Assembly: GCF_900103845.1 (NCBI RefSeq)
Contig: NZ_FNIJ01000020.1
Coordinates: 1 to 64,000 of the forward strand
Origin: Pseudomonas jinjuensis
GTDB lineage: Bacteria > Pseudomonadota > Gammaproteobacteria > Pseudomonadales > Pseudomonadaceae
Reading direction: 5' to 3'
Length of the DNA: 64,000 nt
Shown here: positions 26,032 to 34,960 of the stretch, piece after piece
How positions within the stretch are numbered: the first letter of the stretch is position 1
How the letters are laid out: each line of letters begins with the position of its first letter
The notes under the pieces: generated by a model
Databases searched by the model: none
What the model was told of the DNA's origin: nothing
Seen by the model: the letters and a program-made list of their open reading frames with translations, nothing else
Program-made: the position numbers and the translations under genes

Positions 26032-27273
26032 GTGGATACCGATACACGGCGAGACCAGGTAGTGGCCGACATGGGGCTGAGCGTGACCCAGTACGACCGG
26101 ATCATCGACGACATGTACGAGGCGGCGCTCAATCCCAGGCGCCTGGGGCATGCCCTGCGGCTGGTGCGCAATCTGTTCCAGGCCAACTACGTGACCCTGA
26201 TCCTGCGCGCCGGGGACGAACCCGACCTGTCGCCGATGATCGTTTCCGGGGATGTCGAGGGCAAGGGCGATCCGGATGGCGAGGTGCTCTATCTCAGCTA
26301 TCACGACGATCCCATGCCCTTCCACAACCTGCAGACCGACAAGGTCTTCACCATGGAAGACCTGATGAGCGAGGCCGAGCTGGTGGGCTCGTCCTACTAC
26401 CTGATGTACTGCCTTCCCTACAACGTGTTCCATACCCTGGGAGCGAACATCTCCACGCCCGATGGCGGCACCTTGCGTTTCCGCATCAGCCGGCCCAGGT
26501 CGATGCCGGGCTTCTCGGATACCGACCGGGCCATGTGCGAGCTGTTCCTGCCGCATCTGCGCCGGGCGATGCACATGTACTCGCTGCTCGATCGCAGCGA
26601 GTCGCTGGGCAGCCTGTATTCCCAGGCCATCGGTCGCCTGTCGGTCGCCACCATGGTGCTGGACGAGAACGGCAGCGTGCTCGAACTCAACCCGCTGGCG
26701 CGGGAGATTCTCGCCAGCAACGATGGCCTGAAGCTCGTCGGCGGCCGCCTGGAGGCGACCTACCCGAGCGACAACCGCGAACTGCAGCGGGCGCTGCGCG
26801 CCACCTGCTCGCGCATCGAGGGGGAGGAGGCCGGCGCGGAGGCCATGTCGATCGCCCGGCCGTCCGGCCAGGTCAGCCTCGGGGTGGTGGTGGAGAGCAT
26901 ACCGTCCCAGGAGCTGGTGGAAGGCAAGGGGCGGCCGACGACGCTGGTGTACATCCGCGACGCAGTGACCCGCTCGCTGGCCAACTCGGCGGTGACCAAG
27001 CAGTTGTTCAACCTGACCCCCGCGGAGACATCGCTGGCCCTGGAACTGGCCAACGGCCTGTCCCTGGAGGAGGCCGCCGAGGAGCTGAACATCCGCCGCA
27101 ACACCGCGCGCGCCCACCTGCGTTCGATCTTCTCGAAGACCGGCGTGCGCCGCCAGACCGAGCTGGTGCGCCTGATGCTCAACAGCGTGGTGGCCCTGGG
27201 CCGTCCGCCGAAGATGTTCGGCGCGAAAGCCGCTCAGCCACAGCCGTCCCGCGGCGGCCGCGAGGTCAGCTGA
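26032..27273 (+). CDS. LuxR-type transcriptional regulator 1 (TeiR/TesR-like)
   Basis: A regulator of about 413 residues. The N-terminal 300 residues form a sensor-like region without a recognisable receiver domain. The C-terminal LuxR helix-turn-helix reads LTPAETSLALELANGLSLEE, then LNIRRNTARAHLRSIFSKTG and VRRQTELVRL. The steroid regulator TeiR of Comamonas is a LuxR-type protein of similar size, so a steroid-responsive activator is plausible. Start choice: GAGGA at 26020-26024 fits the GTG at 26032; an ATG at 26026 lies only one base from the site. Two paralogues with the same architecture are at 57371 and 58742. Confidence 0.82.
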   Translation: MDTDTRRDQVVADMGLSVTQYDRIIDDMYEAALNPRRLGHALRLVRNLFQANYVTLILRAGDEPDLSPMIVSGDVEGKGDPDGEVLYLSYHDDPMPFHNLQTDKVFTMEDLMSEAELVGSSYYLMYCLPYNVFHTLGANISTPDGGTLRFRISRPRSMPGFSDTDRAMCELFLPHLRRAMHMYSLLDRSESLGSLYSQAIGRLSVATMVLDENGSVLELNPLAREILASNDGLKLVGGRLEATYPSDNRELQRALRATCSRIEGEEAGAEAMSIARPSGQVSLGVVVESIPSQELVEGKGRPTTLVYIRDAVTRSLANSAVTKQLFNLTPAETSLALELANGLSLEEAAEELNIRRNTARAHLRSIFSKTGVRRQTELVRLMLNSVVALGRPPKMFGAKAAQPQPSRGGREVS

Positions 27274-27311
27274 GCCCGGCGCCATGCCTCCGGTCGGAGG
27301 CGTGGAGCCCG

Positions 27312-27330
27312 TTAGTCCGTGCGGACGATG
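27312..27330 (+). promoter_or_regulatory. Putative regulon element upstream of the DUF1329 gene
   Basis: TTAGTCCGTGCGGACGATG carries a perfect 5-bp dyad, GTCCG-TG-CGGAC, and matches the other copies base for base at both ends. It lies about 180 bases before the DUF1329 start and directly after the LuxR gene. Confidence 0.75.
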
Positions 27331-27510
27331 ACTGGATCGCCGCCTTCTGCCGATACTCGGCGCAGGCCGATCGGGAGGAAATCCGGCAGGCGCAGGCCGC
27401 ATTGAAACGCCGCTCGTTCCCTCCCTTCGGTCCAGCTTTGCCTCCCCATGTGCCGTCGTCATCCGGGCTGCGGTGCCGATCGTCGAAGAAAAATAAATTA
27501 GGAGTAGAGG

Positions 27511-28890
27511 ATGCGACGCAACCAATCCATGGCTCTGTGCCTGACCGGCATGCTGGCATGTTCCGGCCTGGTCCAGGCCGAGCTGCCCGCCGAAGAGATC
27601 GCGCGTCTGGGCAAGGACCTGACCTGCTTTGGCGCCATCCGGGCCGGCAATGCCGATGGCAGCATTCCCGGGTTCACCGGCAAGTGGTCCGGCGCGCCGG
27701 ATGGCGTCACCTTCAAGGGGACCGGCTTCCATCCGCAGAATCCCTACGCCAGCGAGAAGCCGCTGTTCGTCATCACCGCGCAGAACATGACGCAGTACGC
27801 CGATCGCCTGTCCGCGGGGCAGAAGGCGTTGTTCGCGCAATACCCGCAGACGTTCCGGATGCCGGTCTACCCGACGCATCGCGACTTCACCTACAGCCAG
27901 GGCGTGTGCGAGGCGACCCTGGAGAATGCCCGGATCGCCAAGCTGGTGAACAACGGCGAAGGCATCGAAGGCCGCGCCGGCGGCGTGTTCTTCCCGATTC
28001 CGAAGAGCGCCGAGGAGATCCGCATGAACGCCACCATGGGCGGCCGCTATGCCTGGACGGAGGACTACATCTCCGACAACGCCTACGTGCTCAAGGACGG
28101 CAAGATCAACTGGGGCCGCGTGCACTCCCGCAACATGGCGCCGGGCAACGAGCCGGGCAAGGTGATCTACACCAGGGACCTGCCGACGTCCTCCTTCTAC
28201 AAGAACCTGACCATGCTGCCGCAGCGCGACAAGGGCGAGGTGAACACCGGCGTCACCTACTGGGACTACGTGGCCACCCCGATACAGAGCTGGCGCTACG
28301 ACCCGGGTACCCGCCGCGTTCGCCAGGCGCCGGGCTACGGCTACGACATGGCCTTCCCGGGCACCGGCGGCTCGATCACCGTGGACGAGGTGCGGGTGTT
28401 CAACGGCTCCGGCCAGCGTTACGACTGGAAGATCATCGGCAAGAAGGAAATCTACGTTCCGGCCAACAACTACCTGATCCACTCCAACCAGCTCAAGTAC
28501 GCCGACATGCTCACCCCGAACCACGTCAATCCCGACGTGATGCGCTACGAGCTGCGCCGTGTCTGGGTCATCGAGGCGAACCTCAAGCCAGGCTTCCGCC
28601 ACCTGTACGCCAAGCGCGACCTGTACATCGACGAGGACAGCTGGTTCCCGGTGATGGGCGACAACTACGACAACCGCGGCGAGCTGTGGCGCACCTCGAT
28701 GCTCAACACCATCCACCTGCCTGAACTGCAGGGCTGGCAGGCCGGCGTCGGCCTCTACCACGACCTCAACGCGGGCAGCTACCTGGCGTTCAACCTGATC
28801 AACGAGCAGAGCAAGGGCTACACGCTGAACAAGGGCGACATCAGCGCCGGCGACTTCGGCCCGGAAGCGGCGCGCCGCTCCGGTCAGTAA
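27511..28890 (+). CDS. DUF1329 family periplasmic/outer-membrane protein
   Basis: A 459-residue protein with a signal peptide (MALCLTGMLACSGLVQAELP). DUF1329 proteins are predicted to have a LolA/LolB-like lipid-carrier fold and usually travel with DUF1302, YCF48 and RND genes. A periplasmic shuttle for hydrophobic substrate is therefore inferred. Recognisable blocks are IPGFTGKWSGAP, VTYWDYVATPIQSWRYDPGT, RRVRQAPGYGYDMAFPGT and the C-terminal KRDLYIDEDSWFPVMGDNYD. TAGGAG lies before the ATG. It has its own regulon element and its own terminator. Confidence 0.82.
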   Translation: MRRNQSMALCLTGMLACSGLVQAELPAEEIARLGKDLTCFGAIRAGNADGSIPGFTGKWSGAPDGVTFKGTGFHPQNPYASEKPLFVITAQNMTQYADRLSAGQKALFAQYPQTFRMPVYPTHRDFTYSQGVCEATLENARIAKLVNNGEGIEGRAGGVFFPIPKSAEEIRMNATMGGRYAWTEDYISDNAYVLKDGKINWGRVHSRNMAPGNEPGKVIYTRDLPTSSFYKNLTMLPQRDKGEVNTGVTYWDYVATPIQSWRYDPGTRRVRQAPGYGYDMAFPGTGGSITVDEVRVFNGSGQRYDWKIIGKKEIYVPANNYLIHSNQLKYADMLTPNHVNPDVMRYELRRVWVIEANLKPGFRHLYAKRDLYIDEDSWFPVMGDNYDNRGELWRTSMLNTIHLPELQGWQAGVGLYHDLNAGSYLAFNLINEQSKGYTLNKGDISAGDFGPEAARRSGQ

Positions 28891-28899
28891 ACCTTCGTT

Positions 28900-28934
28900 C
28901 CCGGGGCGGCCCGCTGTGCCGCCCCGGGCGTTTT
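28900..28934 (+). terminator. Rho-independent terminator after the DUF1329 gene
   Basis: An 11-bp perfect stem (CCCGGGGCGGC at 28900-28910, complement at 28918-28928) with a 7-base loop is followed by CGTTTT. It lies 10 bases after the stop codon, so the next gene probably depends on read-through or its own promoter. Confidence 0.85.
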
Positions 28935-28950
28935 CCCGCCGGAAGTTGCC

Positions 28951-29550
28951 ATGAAATACATCAGCCTGATCCGCCGCCGCGCCGACCTCGACCGCGCGGC
29001 CTTCCGCGACTACTACGAACGGACCCACGCGCCACTGGCCCTGCAGTTCTTTCCCCCCGAGCTGTACCAGCGCAACCACCTCGACGACGCGCCGGACGAA
29101 CACCCCTTCGATTGCCTCAGCGAGTTCGTCTATCCCGACGCATTCGATCCCATGCAGCTGCTGCAGACCGAAGCCGGCCCGGCGCTGGCGCGTGACGAGA
29201 GCAACTTCATGGACCGCGACAGTGTGCGTACCGCCCGGGCACTGCCGGTGCGCAGCCACCTGCCGGGCGCCGCAGGTCCGCGCCGGCGGGAGATGTGGCT
29301 GTTTCCGCCGGGGGAAGGGACGGACGCGGCATTGCGCCGCTCGCTGCCGGAAGTCTTCGAACGCCTGCTGCCGAACCTGGCGGCCGGACAGGGCGCCTGC
29401 CTGGAATGGCTGGAGCCCTACCATTGCGAGGCATTCCCCTATGCCGCGCTGATCACCCTGGAGGGCGCGTTCCCCGGCGTACTGCCGCGAGAGCTGGACG
29501 ACCAGAAGGTCACGCGCCTGCGCGTCAGCAGCTGTCCTTCGCCGCGCTGA
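28951..29550 (+). CDS. EthD-like / dimeric alpha-beta barrel protein
   Basis: A 199-residue protein opening MKYISLIRRRADLDRAAFRD and YYERTHAPLALQF, which is the EthD-type ferredoxin-like barrel pattern (a small strand, then a helix with an H-A-P motif). A second, less clear half follows. EthD-type proteins often accompany degradation operons, without a settled function. A GGAAG sits before the ATG. The gene is separated from the DUF1329 gene by a strong terminator. I cannot assign a specific reaction. Confidence 0.65.
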   Translation: MKYISLIRRRADLDRAAFRDYYERTHAPLALQFFPPELYQRNHLDDAPDEHPFDCLSEFVYPDAFDPMQLLQTEAGPALARDESNFMDRDSVRTARALPVRSHLPGAAGPRRREMWLFPPGEGTDAALRRSLPEVFERLLPNLAAGQGACLEWLEPYHCEAFPYAALITLEGAFPGVLPRELDDQKVTRLRVSSCPSPR

Positions 29551-29640
29551 AAGGCGCCGGGTTTTGAACTGCCCAGGCGGGGTGAGCGGTATGGCCGGGT
29601 GGGGACGATAAATGGCGCGCTCCTGCAGGGGCCGTGCCTA

Positions 29641-29718
29641 ATGTGGCGGCGGATAACGCTGGCGCGTCATTCGCCCTACGCAGGAACCAGCGCTGTAGGA
29701 GCGGGCCATGCCCGCGAC
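29641..29718. repeat. REP-type intergenic palindromes
   Basis: The gap of about 180 bases between the EthD-like gene and the convergent beta-propeller gene holds TGTAGGAGCGGGCCATGCCCG (29694 onward) and a GTGGCGGCGGATAACGCTGG unit. The former recurs at 31897, 49785 and 49827. I see no gene here. Confidence 0.7.
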
Positions 29719-29734
29719 CCGTGGATGAGGGCGG

Positions 29735-30367
29735 TTATCTCGGCCGCCGGACCACCCGCACCTTTCCGCTATTCCCACCGCCGCAATAGAAGCGCTCGCC
29801 ACCGTCGGATTCGAGGCCGGACACGCCCGCGCCTTCCGGCATCCGGAGGCTTTCCAGGACTTCCCCGGTGTGCGGATCGATGCGGCGCAATTCGCTCTCG
29901 TCATCCTCCCAGGTGGCGTGCCACAACTGGCCGTCGGTCCAGGTGACGCCGGTGACGAAACGGTTGGACTCGATGGTGCGCAGGATCGCTCCGGTCGCCG
30001 GGTCGATCTGGTGGATCTTCCGCTCCTGGTACTGGCCGACCCAGAGCGTGCCTTCCGCCCAGGTGAGCCCGGAATCCGCGCCGCCGCCGGGGGCGGGGAT
30101 GGTGGCGAGAATCCGGCCGGATTTGGGGTCGATCTTCTGGATGCGATCCGCGGCGATCTGGAACAGGTGCTCGCCGTCGAAGGCCGTGCCGGCATCGGCG
30201 GCGACATCGAGGGAGTCGAGCGCCGTGCCGCTTTCCGGATCGAAGGCGTTCAGCCGTTCGCCGGAGGCGAACCAGACGCGCTGGCCGTCGCAGGTGACGC
30301 CATGCACCTTGTCCGCACCGGGGAAGGGGCCGTACTCGCGGACGATTTCGGCTGCTGACTGTTTCAT
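29735..30367 (-). CDS. SMP-30/Vgb-like beta-propeller protein
   Basis: A 210-residue protein made of propeller blades: HGVTCDGQRVWFASGERLN, LTWAEGTLWVGQYQERKIH, VTWTDGQLWHATWEDDES and SDGGERFYCGGGNSG. No signal peptide is visible. AGGAGG lies eight bases before the ATG at 30367, which I prefer over an upstream in-frame ATG at 30409 lying within the end of the regulator gene. It is the second gene of a two-gene unit with the HTH regulator. A lactonase- or lyase-like activity is possible; no substrate can be named. Confidence 0.72.
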   Translation of the reverse strand: MKQSAAEIVREYGPFPGADKVHGVTCDGQRVWFASGERLNAFDPESGTALDSLDVAADAGTAFDGEHLFQIAADRIQKIDPKSGRILATIPAPGGGADSGLTWAEGTLWVGQYQERKIHQIDPATGAILRTIESNRFVTGVTWTDGQLWHATWEDDESELRRIDPHTGEVLESLRMPEGAGVSGLESDGGERFYCGGGNSGKVRVVRRPR

Positions 30368-30401
30368 GGTGGCATCCTCCTGTTGGGGTGTGGAGTCGAT
30401 G

Positions 30402-31622
30402 CTAGTCACTCGGCAGGGGTGCGGGGAGTAACAAGGTCGTCGCGAATCCCGGCACCGGCGGGGTCATCCAGCGACGGGCGCGTCCACGGCCGAACGACTG
30501 CACCTTGCCCGCCGCCGCAAGCGAGTCGAGCGCGCGCTGCACCGTGCGCTGGCTGGTTCCCAGCGCAAGCGCCAGGGCCGAACTCGACCACGACTCACCA
30601 TCGGCGAGAAAGGCGAATACCGCCGCGTTCGGCTCGTCCACCGGCGGCGCGAGCACGACGACCTCGGCTGTGGAGTGCGGCTGCAGGGCGAAACCCCGCC
30701 GGGTCGCGTTCACGCCGGCCAGGTCCCGAAGCTCCGCGCGCAGCCGGCCGATTTCCACGCGCAGACGCGCACGATGGGTTTCATCGGGATGCTTCGTGCG
30801 AAATGCCCGCGCAATCAGCGCGTCCCTTGGCACGTCCGCGGGCCACGCTTCCGCCAGCGTGCGAGCGAGCGTGAGCAGCACCGGACGCGTGGCGAGCGAG
30901 ACCGAGGCGTGGGCGTCGCGCACCACATGGCGGCAGGCGTCCACGACCAGCGCCCCGGAGGCCAGCAATGCCTCGACGTCTGCGAGCAGGAGCGGTCGCT
31001 CTCCGCCACGGGCAATCAGGCGCGCGGCGGGCGTGTTCAGGGTGAGGGAGGCGCTTTCCACCTCCGCCGACAGCGCAGGAATGCCGGCGTCGCGCGCGGC
31101 ACGCTCGGCGCGGGCCAGTGCGGCATGGGCGGCCGTCGCCTGCAATCTGCGCATGGCGATCCCCGCAACGACCAGTTCATGGACGGTTCGCGAGGCTGGC
31201 GGCAAGGCTGCGGGATCGAGCTCGGCAAGCATGCGTTCAGCCTCGTCGAGACGGCCGATCAGCAGCAGGCGGCGCACTTCGAGATAGCGCGCATGGGCAG
31301 CGTTCACCCGGTCGCCGTGGGCTTCGAGGGTTTTCCGCGCGGCATCGAGCGTCTTCACCGGCCAGCCCAGGTCGCGGGAGGCGAGGGCGACTTCGGCCTC
31401 GGCGACGATGCAGCGTGCGCGGGCCAGCGCCTCCTTCGGACCGAAGGCGCGCGCCGCGCTCTGCAACAGGAACTTCGCCCGGGCGAAGTCGCCGAGCTGC
31501 GCCATGGCGATGCCGCGCAATGCGAGCGCCGGAGGATCGTCGCGCAGCGCGACGCGGTCCAGTGCGCCGAGGGGATCACCCGCGGACAGTGCGCGCGCTG
31601 CGGCCGTGATCAGCGAGTCCAC
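30402..31622 (-). CDS. Winged-helix transcriptional regulator with TPR-like N-terminal region
   Basis: A 406-residue Ala/Arg-rich protein. The first 280 residues are helical repeats (ALALRGIAMAQLGDFARAKF, ARARCIVAEAEVALASRDLG), resembling a TPR or activator-type scaffold. The C-terminus has a helix-turn-helix: SSSALALALGTSQRTVQRAL, DSLAAAGKVQSFGRGRARRW. It probably regulates the beta-propeller gene 34 bases downstream. Nothing ties this pair to steroids, and no regulon element with the full pattern precedes it. Confidence 0.7.
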   Translation of the reverse strand: MDSLITAAARALSAGDPLGALDRVALRDDPPALALRGIAMAQLGDFARAKFLLQSAARAFGPKEALARARCIVAEAEVALASRDLGWPVKTLDAARKTLEAHGDRVNAAHARYLEVRRLLLIGRLDEAERMLAELDPAALPPASRTVHELVVAGIAMRRLQATAAHAALARAERAARDAGIPALSAEVESASLTLNTPAARLIARGGERPLLLADVEALLASGALVVDACRHVVRDAHASVSLATRPVLLTLARTLAEAWPADVPRDALIARAFRTKHPDETHRARLRVEIGRLRAELRDLAGVNATRRGFALQPHSTAEVVVLAPPVDEPNAAVFAFLADGESWSSSALALALGTSQRTVQRALDSLAAAGKVQSFGRGRARRWMTPPVPGFATTLLLPAPLPSD

Positions 31623-31740
31623 CCGAGTCCCGCCACGATTGTCACTCCCATCGTTGGACGACCATGCCTAGTCTAATCGACGCGTGGACAACGCTTTGCT
31701 CGGTGTGGAGGGCTGGTGGAAAAGGCTTCGCCGTTTTCCA

Positions 31741-31920
31741 CCCTACGGTCTGTTCGCGAGCAAGCTCGCTCCTACAGGGCTGTTGCCCTGCAGGAGCAAC
31801 TGTCTTTTGGATTCCCGCGTTCGCGGGAAAGACGGAGAGAGATGAGGTCCCAGCACACAACCGTCATCCCCGCGAACGCGGGGACCCAATAAAGCCTGTA
31901 GGAGCCATGCCCGCGACCGG
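31741..31920. repeat. Cluster of REP-type palindromes
   Basis: The 299-base gap between two minus-strand genes contains TTCGCGAGCAAGCTCGCTCC (31753 onward), a TTCCCGCGTTCGCGGGAA unit, CCCCGCGAACGCGGGG and a TGTAGGAG-CATGCCCGCGACC fragment. These are typical Pseudomonas intergenic repeats. I see no coding sequence. Confidence 0.7.
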
Positions 31921-31921
31921 A

Positions 31922-34048
31922 TCAGACCGCCAGAGCGCTCTGCATCCCGCTGCGCAACGCGCCTTCGATGTAGCCGAGGCTGTTGCAGTCGCCGATGCGG
32001 GTGGCCTTGAGGCCGGCGGCGGTGAGCTGGTTGAACAGGCTGTCGTCCGGCTGCGCGCCGATGGCGAGAACCACCGAGTCGGCCGGCAGGCGTTGCGCCT
32101 GGCCTTCCACGTCCGTGTAGTGCACCTGGCTGCCATCGATGCGCTGCACCGAGCAACGGGTGGCGAGCTGCACGTCGTGGCTGCGCAGGTTGTCCAGCAC
32201 CTTCCAGCGCCGCACGATGGCCAGTTCCGTGCCGAGGTAGTCGCCCGGTTCGAGCACGCTGACCTGCCGGCCGCGCTCCACCAGGAACTCCGCGAGCTCC
32301 AGGCCGACCAGCCCGCCGCCGATGATCGCCACGCGCTTGCCCAGCGGCATCCACAGCTTCGACAGGCTCTGCATGGCCTCGGTGCTGTTGGTGACGCCGG
32401 TCAGGCTGCCGGCCTTCATCATGGTGCGCTGGGTCAGCGAGAGCTTGGCCCTGGCGATTTCCTCGGCGCGGTCGCCGGTCATCAGGCGGCGCAGTTCGTC
32501 GCCGCTCCACACGTGCTTGAGGTCGGCGCCGGGGATGTCCGGTGCGGTGCGCCGGGCGCCGCTGGCGACCAGCACTTCGTCGACCTGCAGGTCGCGCAGC
32601 AACGCCGGCGTCGCCTCGCAGTCCAGGCGCACGTCGATGGGCAGCGCGCGCACCTGATGCACCAGGTTGTCCAGCAGCGCGCCGTTCTCCTGATAGGCGA
32701 GGGCGGCGAAGAACAGCGTGCCGCCGAGGCGGTTGCTGCGCTCGATCAGGGTCACCTTGTGCCCGCGCAGGCTGGCGACCCGCGCTGCTTCCATGCCGGC
32801 CGGGCCGCCGCCGATCACGGCGATATGCCGCGGTTTCTCGGCGGGGCTGATGACCGCCTGGTATTCCTGCCCGGTGAAGGGGTTGGCGGCGCACTTCACC
32901 CGCTGGTTGACGAAGATCTGGCTGACGCAGGTGTAGCAGTAGATGCACGGGCGCACGCTGGCGGCGTCGCCGGCGGCGAGCTTGTTCGGCAGCTCGGGAT
33001 CGGCGAGCAGCTTGCGCGCCATCGCCACGAAATCGCACTGGCCCTGGCCGATGGCGCGGTCGGCGACGTCCGGCTCGATGCGGCCGACGGCGATCACCGG
33101 GACCGTCACCGACTTGCGGATCTCCGCCGCCCAGTCGATGAACGCTGCCGGCTTGTGCACCAGCGGCGCGTCCAGGAAGTTCACGCTGCGGGTGGTGGCG
33201 GCATAGGCGGAAACCGAGACGCCTTCGGCGCCGGCCTCTTCGGCCATGCGCGCAACCTTTTTGGCGTCTTCCAGGGTGATGCCACCGTCCAGATGCAGCT
33301 CGTAGGCATCCAGGCGCAGCCAGATGGAGAAGTCCTCACCCACGCGTTCGCGGGTCGCACGCAGCACTTCCAGCAGCAGGCGCACGCGGTTCTCCAGCGG
33401 CCCGCCGTATTCGTCCTCGCGGCGGTTGTAATAGGGCGAGAGGAAGCCGGCGATGATGTAGTTGTGCCCGGCGTGGATTTCCACCCCGTCGAAGCCCGCG
33501 CGCTTGGCGCGTTCGGCGGCGGCGGCGAACCACTCGACCATCTGCCGGATGTCGTCCTGGTCCATCACGCGCACGCGCGGCTTGCCGGCCGGGCGGACGG
33601 AGCTGACGAAGTTGTCCAGCTCGGCCTGGGTCAGGCTCGCCATCATGTCGGTCTTCGCCGCCGGCGGAATGGACGGCACCCACAGCTCGCGGCCTTCGGC
33701 GAGGTCGCGCACGGCGACCTTGCCGGCGTGCTGCAATTGCATGGCGATCTTCGCGCCGTGGCGGTGCACCCGCTCGGCGAGGCGGGCCAGGCCGGGAATG
33801 AAGCGGTCATCGGAAACGCCGACCTGATAGGGCTCGGCGGTGCCGGCCGGGTAGGCGATGGAGCACACGCCCATGGTCAGCAGGCCGGCGCCACCGGCGG
33901 CGCGGGCCTCGTAGTAGGCCTGGATGCGCTCGCCGCAGGTGCCGTCGGTTTCCGCGTAGTTCGAGCCCATCGGGGCCATGATGATGCGGTTGCGCAGCTC
34001 CAGCCTGCCGAGGCGGCCGGGGGAAAGCAGATTCGGGTATCGGTTCAT
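31922..34048 (-). CDS. BaiCD/BaiH-like NADH:flavin oxidoreductase (FMN, 4Fe-4S, FAD)
   Basis: A 708-residue enzyme of the 2,4-dienoyl-CoA reductase family, complete in all three parts. The FMN TIM barrel runs to about residue 340 with NRIIMAPMGSNYAE and EIHAGHNYIIAGFLSPYYNR. The Fe-S array is CIYCYTCVSQIFVNQRVKC. Nucleotide domains follow with VIGGGPAGMEAARVASLRG (FAD) and IIGGGLVGLELAEFLVERG (NADH). The family includes BaiCD and BaiH, which act on delta4/delta6 3-oxo bile acids in gut anaerobes. Steroid double-bond reduction is therefore a good hypothesis. It is the last gene of an MFS-hydrolase-reductase operon. Confidence 0.85.
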   Translation of the reverse strand: MNRYPNLLSPGRLGRLELRNRIIMAPMGSNYAETDGTCGERIQAYYEARAAGGAGLLTMGVCSIAYPAGTAEPYQVGVSDDRFIPGLARLAERVHRHGAKIAMQLQHAGKVAVRDLAEGRELWVPSIPPAAKTDMMASLTQAELDNFVSSVRPAGKPRVRVMDQDDIRQMVEWFAAAAERAKRAGFDGVEIHAGHNYIIAGFLSPYYNRREDEYGGPLENRVRLLLEVLRATRERVGEDFSIWLRLDAYELHLDGGITLEDAKKVARMAEEAGAEGVSVSAYAATTRSVNFLDAPLVHKPAAFIDWAAEIRKSVTVPVIAVGRIEPDVADRAIGQGQCDFVAMARKLLADPELPNKLAAGDAASVRPCIYCYTCVSQIFVNQRVKCAANPFTGQEYQAVISPAEKPRHIAVIGGGPAGMEAARVASLRGHKVTLIERSNRLGGTLFFAALAYQENGALLDNLVHQVRALPIDVRLDCEATPALLRDLQVDEVLVASGARRTAPDIPGADLKHVWSGDELRRLMTGDRAEEIARAKLSLTQRTMMKAGSLTGVTNSTEAMQSLSKLWMPLGKRVAIIGGGLVGLELAEFLVERGRQVSVLEPGDYLGTELAIVRRWKVLDNLRSHDVQLATRCSVQRIDGSQVHYTDVEGQAQRLPADSVVLAIGAQPDDSLFNQLTAAGLKATRIGDCNSLGYIEGALRSGMQSALAV

Positions 34049-34108
34049 CGAGGGGTGTCCTGAGCGGCGGATGCGCCCATGGCAGGGCGCATCGCGGGAA
34101 TCGGGAGG

Positions 34109-34942
34109 TCAGCCGTCCTGGAGGAATTCCAGGCACTGGCGGTTGAACAGCGCCTGATGTTCGACCTGTACCCAGTGACCGCAGCGGTTGAGCATGATGA
34201 AACGCGCATCCGGAGCCTTGTCGAGGAACTTGAACACACCGCTCGGCGGATTGAAACGGTCGTTGCTGCCCCAGAAGCCGAGGACCGGGCAGCGCAGTTC
34301 GCCCAGGCGCTCGGTCATGTTCGGCACCAGCATGGTGGAGAACAGGTTGGCCGGCTGGGTCACCGCCACCGCCACGCGCTCGGCGAGCAGGCTGTCCGGC
34401 AGCTGGCTGCTGTCGAACAGCTGCAGGCGCATGACCTGGCGCATCTGCTCGATGCCCATCGGCCCCTGGCTGTAGACCTCGACCATGCGCGCGATGCCTT
34501 CCATCCGGAAGTAGGTTTCGCGCTCCTCGACGCCGCCCGGCGCCATCAGGATCAGTTTCTCGACGCGCTCGGGATGCTCCAGCGCCATGCCGAGGGCGAT
34601 GGCGCCGCCCAGCGAGTTGCCCAGCAGGGTGCAGCGGTCGAGGCCGATGGCGTCCATCAGCTGGCGCAGGTTGTCGACGAAGAAGGCCAGGTCGTACTGG
34701 ACGTCCGCCGGCTTGTCGGAACGGCCGAAGCCCGGCAGGTCGAGCACGATGTTGCGGTAGCCGGCCTTCTCGAACACCGGGTAGTTGCCCTTGAAGTTGC
34801 TGAAGCCGCTGGCGCCCGGCCCGCTGCCGTGCAGCCAGAGGACCACCGGACCGTCGCCGATGTCGAGGTAGTGAAGGCGCAGGCCGTTGGCGAGCGTGGC
34901 GTACCTGCCGACGGGCAGCGGCAGGTCCTGGGGTGCGTTCAT
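34109..34942 (-). CDS. HsaD/TesD-like C-C hydrolase (copy 2)
   Basis: A 277-residue alpha/beta hydrolase, the same length as the copy at 6358-7191 and very similar to it (HGSGPGASGFSNFKGNYPVF, GYRNIVLDLPGFGRSDKP). Ser110, Asp228 and His256 form the triad. AAGGAG precedes the ATG. No second extradiol dioxygenase is visible in the right lobe, so this copy may act on a modified ring-cleaved steroid or on a different C-C or ester bond. It lies between the MFS transporter and the BaiCD-like reductase. Confidence 0.8.
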   Translation of the reverse strand: MNAPQDLPLPVGRYATLANGLRLHYLDIGDGPVVLWLHGSGPGASGFSNFKGNYPVFEKAGYRNIVLDLPGFGRSDKPADVQYDLAFFVDNLRQLMDAIGLDRCTLLGNSLGGAIALGMALEHPERVEKLILMAPGGVEERETYFRMEGIARMVEVYSQGPMGIEQMRQVMRLQLFDSSQLPDSLLAERVAVAVTQPANLFSTMLVPNMTERLGELRCPVLGFWGSNDRFNPPSGVFKFLDKAPDARFIMLNRCGHWVQVEHQALFNRQCLEFLQDG

Positions 34943-34960
34943 CGGTTATGGCTCCTTTGA

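Noticed and set aside
25834-29424. A very long open frame (about 1196 codons) on the strand opposite the LuxR and DUF1329 genes
   Set aside because: It is antisense to well-supported genes on the plus strand, and its translation is low-complexity Ala/Arg/Gly/His-rich with no family motif. It is a by-product of high GC content. The same applies to the long antisense frames at 54878-58453, 60876-63584, 3060-5213 and 23406-26186.
31650-31680. A sequence reading ATGGTCGTCCAACGATG on the minus strand upstream of the HTH regulator, similar to the regulon element
   Set aside because: It is two bases shorter and lacks the GGAC half-site, and the genes it precedes have no steroid character. I did not count it as a copy.
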